Assembly: GCA_016286835.1 (NCBI GenBank)
Contig: JAEEUD010000069.1
Coordinates: 1 to 8,106 of the forward strand
Reading direction: 5' to 3'
DNA from: Pyramidobacter sp.
Lineage (GTDB): Bacteria; Synergistota; Synergistia; Synergistales; Dethiosulfovibrionaceae
Length of the DNA stretch: 8,106 bases
The position numbers and the translations under genes are program-made. The notes under the pieces are model-generated. The model saw only the letters and a list, made by a program, of their open reading frames with translations, was not told the origin of the DNA and ran no database searches. Of this stretch, positions 6,252 through 8,106 are shown piece after piece (position 1 is the stretch's first letter; each line of letters begins with the position of its first letter).

Positions 6252-7694
6252 ATGTCTGAAAACAAAACTGTCGAAAAGAAAGGCTGCGGCAATTTCTTCA
6301 CCGGCCTCGTGCTGGCCGCGCTGCTGGCCGCCGGGATCTTCACGATCAGCAAGGAGTTCCTGTATCAGTTCAACGTCGAGCCCATCTACAAGGGCCCCGG
6401 CGTCACGAGCACGAAGATGCTGTCCGACTACAACCCCTTCCTGAAGGGCACCAACGGCGACTCCAAGGTCTACATCCTTGACAGCGGCAAGCCCGGCGCC
6501 ACGTTCGTGATCATGGGCGGCACGCACCCCACCGAGCCGGCCGGACTGCTGGCTGCCGTCATGTTCGTTGAGAACGCCGTCGTCACCGAGGGCCGCGTCA
6601 TCGTCGTGCCCCACTCCAACAACTCCGGCTTCTCCACCTGCGAGCCCGGACTGGGACACGTGCCCTACTTCCACATCAAGACCGACAAGGGCAACGTGCG
6701 TTACTTCCGTTACGGCAACCGCGGTGCCAACCCCGTCGACCAGTACCCCGATCCCGACATGTACCTGCATTTCCCCTCGGGACAGAACCTGGCCGCCGAC
6801 GAGATCCGCAACCTTGACCGCGCCCACCCCGGCAATCCTCACGGACTGCTGTGCCAGCAGGTCGCCTACGCGTTCAACCGCATGTGCTGGCAGGAGAACG
6901 CCGACATGATCATCGACCATCACGAGGCTCCGCCTGAGAAGCCGCTGGTCAACGCCATCTGCGCGCACCAGAAGGGCATCGACCTGACCTCCGAGATGGG
7001 CATGGAGCTGGAGATGGATTTCGGCATCAGCGAGCGCGTCGAGATCTCGCCCATCCCGCTGCACGGCTTCTCGCACCGCGAACTTGGCGACTTCACGCCC
7101 GCCATCGCCTTCCTGTCCGAAGTCCCCAACCCCAGCCAGGGTTCTGCCCGCGGCGTCACCTATGAAGAGCTGATCATGGACGGCAACATCGACCAGGTCT
7201 ACGCCAACCTGCAGAAGCACAACCTGCTGAAGGTCAACCTCGTCGGCCTGAAGATGGAAGAGCGCGCCGGCCGCAACGTCGCTGTCGACATGTCGCTGGC
7301 CCTCAACTACACCAAGCGCACGCCCGACGGCGTGAAGAACTGGTACAAGCCCGCGCAGTTCGACGGCAGCAAGGCCGCTGGCAAGATCGCCGAGATGTAT
7401 CAGGGCGTTCTTGACAAGGTCGCCCCGAACGGCGTCATGGACGAGGCCGCGGCTCACGCTCAGGAAGACCTGATCGGCAACGACCGTCCGCTGTGGATCA
7501 TGAACATGCCCACCTACGACGAGATCGTCGAGAACGGCATCGGCCACTACCTGCGCGACGCCGACGCGACTCCCGAGGAGATCGCCGCCGCCAAGGCCAA
7601 GGCCGAGAAGGACTACGAAGCCGCCAAGAAGGCGCTTGAGGCCGACGACGGCCTGACCGTCAAGGACCTCGAGGACGCCAAGAAGGGCGCCTAA
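6252..7694 (+). CDS. Membrane-anchored succinylglutamate desuccinylase/aspartoacylase-family (M14-like) hydrolase
   Basis: This is a 480-aa protein. ATG 6252 follows AAAGGAG (6236-6242) by 9 bases. Residues 1-13 are basic, residues 14-33 form one membrane helix with no clear cleavage site, and the rest is soluble, so the catalytic domain should face the periplasm. The zinc-carboxypeptidase-like signature is clear: GGTHPTEPAG with H92 and E95 as the HxxE ligands, DHHE at 222-225 with H224 as third ligand (matching the DLHxx motif of AstE and aspartoacylase), and SEVPNPSQG with E290 as candidate catalytic base. NLDRAHPG (187-194) matches the substrate-binding DLNR-type motif with Asp for Asn. 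Known members remove acyl groups from acyl amino acids in the cytoplasm; an exported, anchored version would release amino acid or acid outside. A charged Ala/Lys/Glu-rich tail (about 436-480), probably helical, is extra to the usual family. It is last in the operon with the permease. Confidence 0.85.
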   Translation: MSENKTVEKKGCGNFFTGLVLAALLAAGIFTISKEFLYQFNVEPIYKGPGVTSTKMLSDYNPFLKGTNGDSKVYILDSGKPGATFVIMGGTHPTEPAGLLAAVMFVENAVVTEGRVIVVPHSNNSGFSTCEPGLGHVPYFHIKTDKGNVRYFRYGNRGANPVDQYPDPDMYLHFPSGQNLAADEIRNLDRAHPGNPHGLLCQQVAYAFNRMCWQENADMIIDHHEAPPEKPLVNAICAHQKGIDLTSEMGMELEMDFGISERVEISPIPLHGFSHRELGDFTPAIAFLSEVPNPSQGSARGVTYEELIMDGNIDQVYANLQKHNLLKVNLVGLKMEERAGRNVAVDMSLALNYTKRTPDGVKNWYKPAQFDGSKAAGKIAEMYQGVLDKVAPNGVMDEAAAHAQEDLIGNDRPLWIMNMPTYDEIVENGIGHYLRDADATPEEIAAAKAKAEKDYEAAKKALEADDGLTVKDLEDAKKGA

Positions 7695-7729
7695 GAGTTC
7701 TTCGTTGCAGCAATATCGTTGATACGAAT

Positions 7730-7769
7730 GCCGCCGGTTCCCTGCAAGGAGCCGGCGGCGTTTTGTATT
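7730..7769 (+). terminator. Intrinsic terminator of the permease-hydrolase operon
   Basis: Bases 7730-7741 pair with 7748-7759 (GCCGCCGGTTCC with GGAGCCGGCGGC), a 12-bp stem with one G-T wobble and a 6-base loop. It is followed by GTTTTGTATT. It lies 36 bases after the hydrolase stop. The T-rich run is on the plus side only, so this serves plus-strand transcripts. Confidence 0.85.
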
Positions 7770-7797
7770 CTCAAAAAAGATGATACTCCGCTTCCAA

Positions 7798-8106
7798 CTA
7801 CCACATCAAAATCTCTTGGACTACGCTGGCGATCATAGCGTTGCCCACGTTCCTCACGGTGTAGGACAAGGGTTTTATCGACACCCCAAAGCGTCTGCCC
7901 ATTGTCCTGTTCCCGAATTTTGGCAGAGGCGCAGCTGACGCATGTATATTCATGTCGTACACGTCAGTCGTCCTGTCCTGCTGATCGGCCACAAGATTCC
8001 TGCCGCCGATCAGCAAAATATCCCCGTAGTGCGTCGCGCCTTCCTGCCCGCGCCTGCCGATCGCCAGGCTTGGCATAGGCAGCCGACCGTCGAAATTGGC
8101 AAAGGA
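7798..8106 (-). CDS. 3' end of a minus-strand gene with kelch-like repeats (partial)
   Basis: The reading frame is open from the window edge (8106) to TAG at 7798-7800, giving 102 residues of a protein whose start lies outside. Two imperfect repeats are visible. In the first, LPMPSLAIGRRGQEG leads into THYGDILLIGG and then TTDVYDMN. In the second, LPKFGNRTMGRRFG leads into VRNVGNAMIAS. The GG...DVYD spacing is that of kelch beta-propeller blades as found in large bacterial surface or phage-associated proteins, but the match is by eye and weak. An internal ATG at 8074-8076 would give a 92-aa product but has no good ribosome site, so a continuation beyond the window is more likely. Six of nine arginines use AGG or AGA, unlike the CGC/CGT-rich plus-strand genes, hinting at separate origin. 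The gene converges on the hydrolase operon across a 103-base gap that holds only the plus-strand terminator. Confidence 0.5.
   Translation of the reverse strand, partial: SFANFDGRLPMPSLAIGRRGQEGATHYGDILLIGGRNLVADQQDRTTDVYDMNIHASAAPLPKFGNRTMGRRFGVSIKPLSYTVRNVGNAMIASVVQEILMW

Noticed and set aside
6053..6259. 68-codon plus-strand frame between permease and hydrolase
   Set aside because: It starts with TTG inside the spacing region, overlaps the hydrolase start and encodes an Arg/His-rich product. The frame at 6063-6227 has a proper ribosome site and membrane-protein character.
4692..7547. 951-codon open frame on the minus strand across the permease, small protein and hydrolase genes
   Set aside because: It is antisense to three well-supported genes and their gaps. 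Its His/Val/Asp/Arg-rich, low-hydrophobicity product and lack of a ribosome site fit a shadow created by GC-rich codon bias.
7771..7797. T6 run on the minus strand after the kelch-like gene (7773-7778) as a terminator
   Set aside because: No convincing stem precedes the run on the minus strand.
1..8106. tRNA, rRNA, CRISPR array, insertion sequence or attachment site
   Set aside because: No cloverleaf, rRNA-like stretch, regularly spaced repeat, transposase reading frame or terminal repeat pair was seen on either strand.

Overview
The window is about 8.1 kb of GC-rich bacterial DNA with strongly GC-ending codons, good Shine-Dalgarno sites and a diderm-like set of exported proteins. The mix of genes (a gamma-glutamyltransferase-family exported protein next to a small exported protein resembling DUF6305, a malonate decarboxylase alpha subunit, a DctM-like permease and a membrane-anchored succinylglutamate desuccinylase/aspartoacylase-like protein) suggests an amino-acid-fermenting anaerobe of the Synergistota (Pyramidobacter-like). 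That placement rests on recalled protein resemblance, not on a search.

Layout, left to right. (1) 1-141 is a leader with a good sigma-70-type promoter and a small hairpin. (2) 142-2470 is a two-gene plus-strand unit: a signal-peptide-bearing GGT-family Ntn hydrolase and a 182-aa exported DUF6305-like protein, followed by a long hairpin. (3) 2471-2688 holds that hairpin and an extended -10 promoter. (4) 2689-4407 is mdcA (malonate decarboxylase alpha subunit / malonate CoA-acyl carrier transferase), without the other mdc genes in view. (5) 4408-4679 is a 272-base gap with a promoter candidate and a strong intrinsic terminator placed upstream of the next gene, so possibly an attenuator. (6) 4680-7694 is a three-gene plus-strand operon: a 454-aa DctM-like permease, a 54-aa two-helix membrane protein, and a 480-aa membrane-anchored zinc deacylase-like protein. 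It ends in a strong intrinsic terminator. (7) 7798-8106 is the 3' end of a minus-strand gene with kelch-like repeats and quite different arginine codon use.

How they may work together (inference): three proteins carry export or membrane-anchor signals and two of these are hydrolases of amide or acyl-amino-acid bonds. They sit beside a permease and a cytoplasmic CoA/ACP transferase specific for malonate in its known family. A plausible picture is scavenging of conjugated amino acids or acyl-amino acids: cleavage outside the cytoplasmic membrane, uptake by the permease, and activation of a released dicarboxylate by MdcA. Only the individual family assignments are supported by the sequence; the pathway link is not proven.
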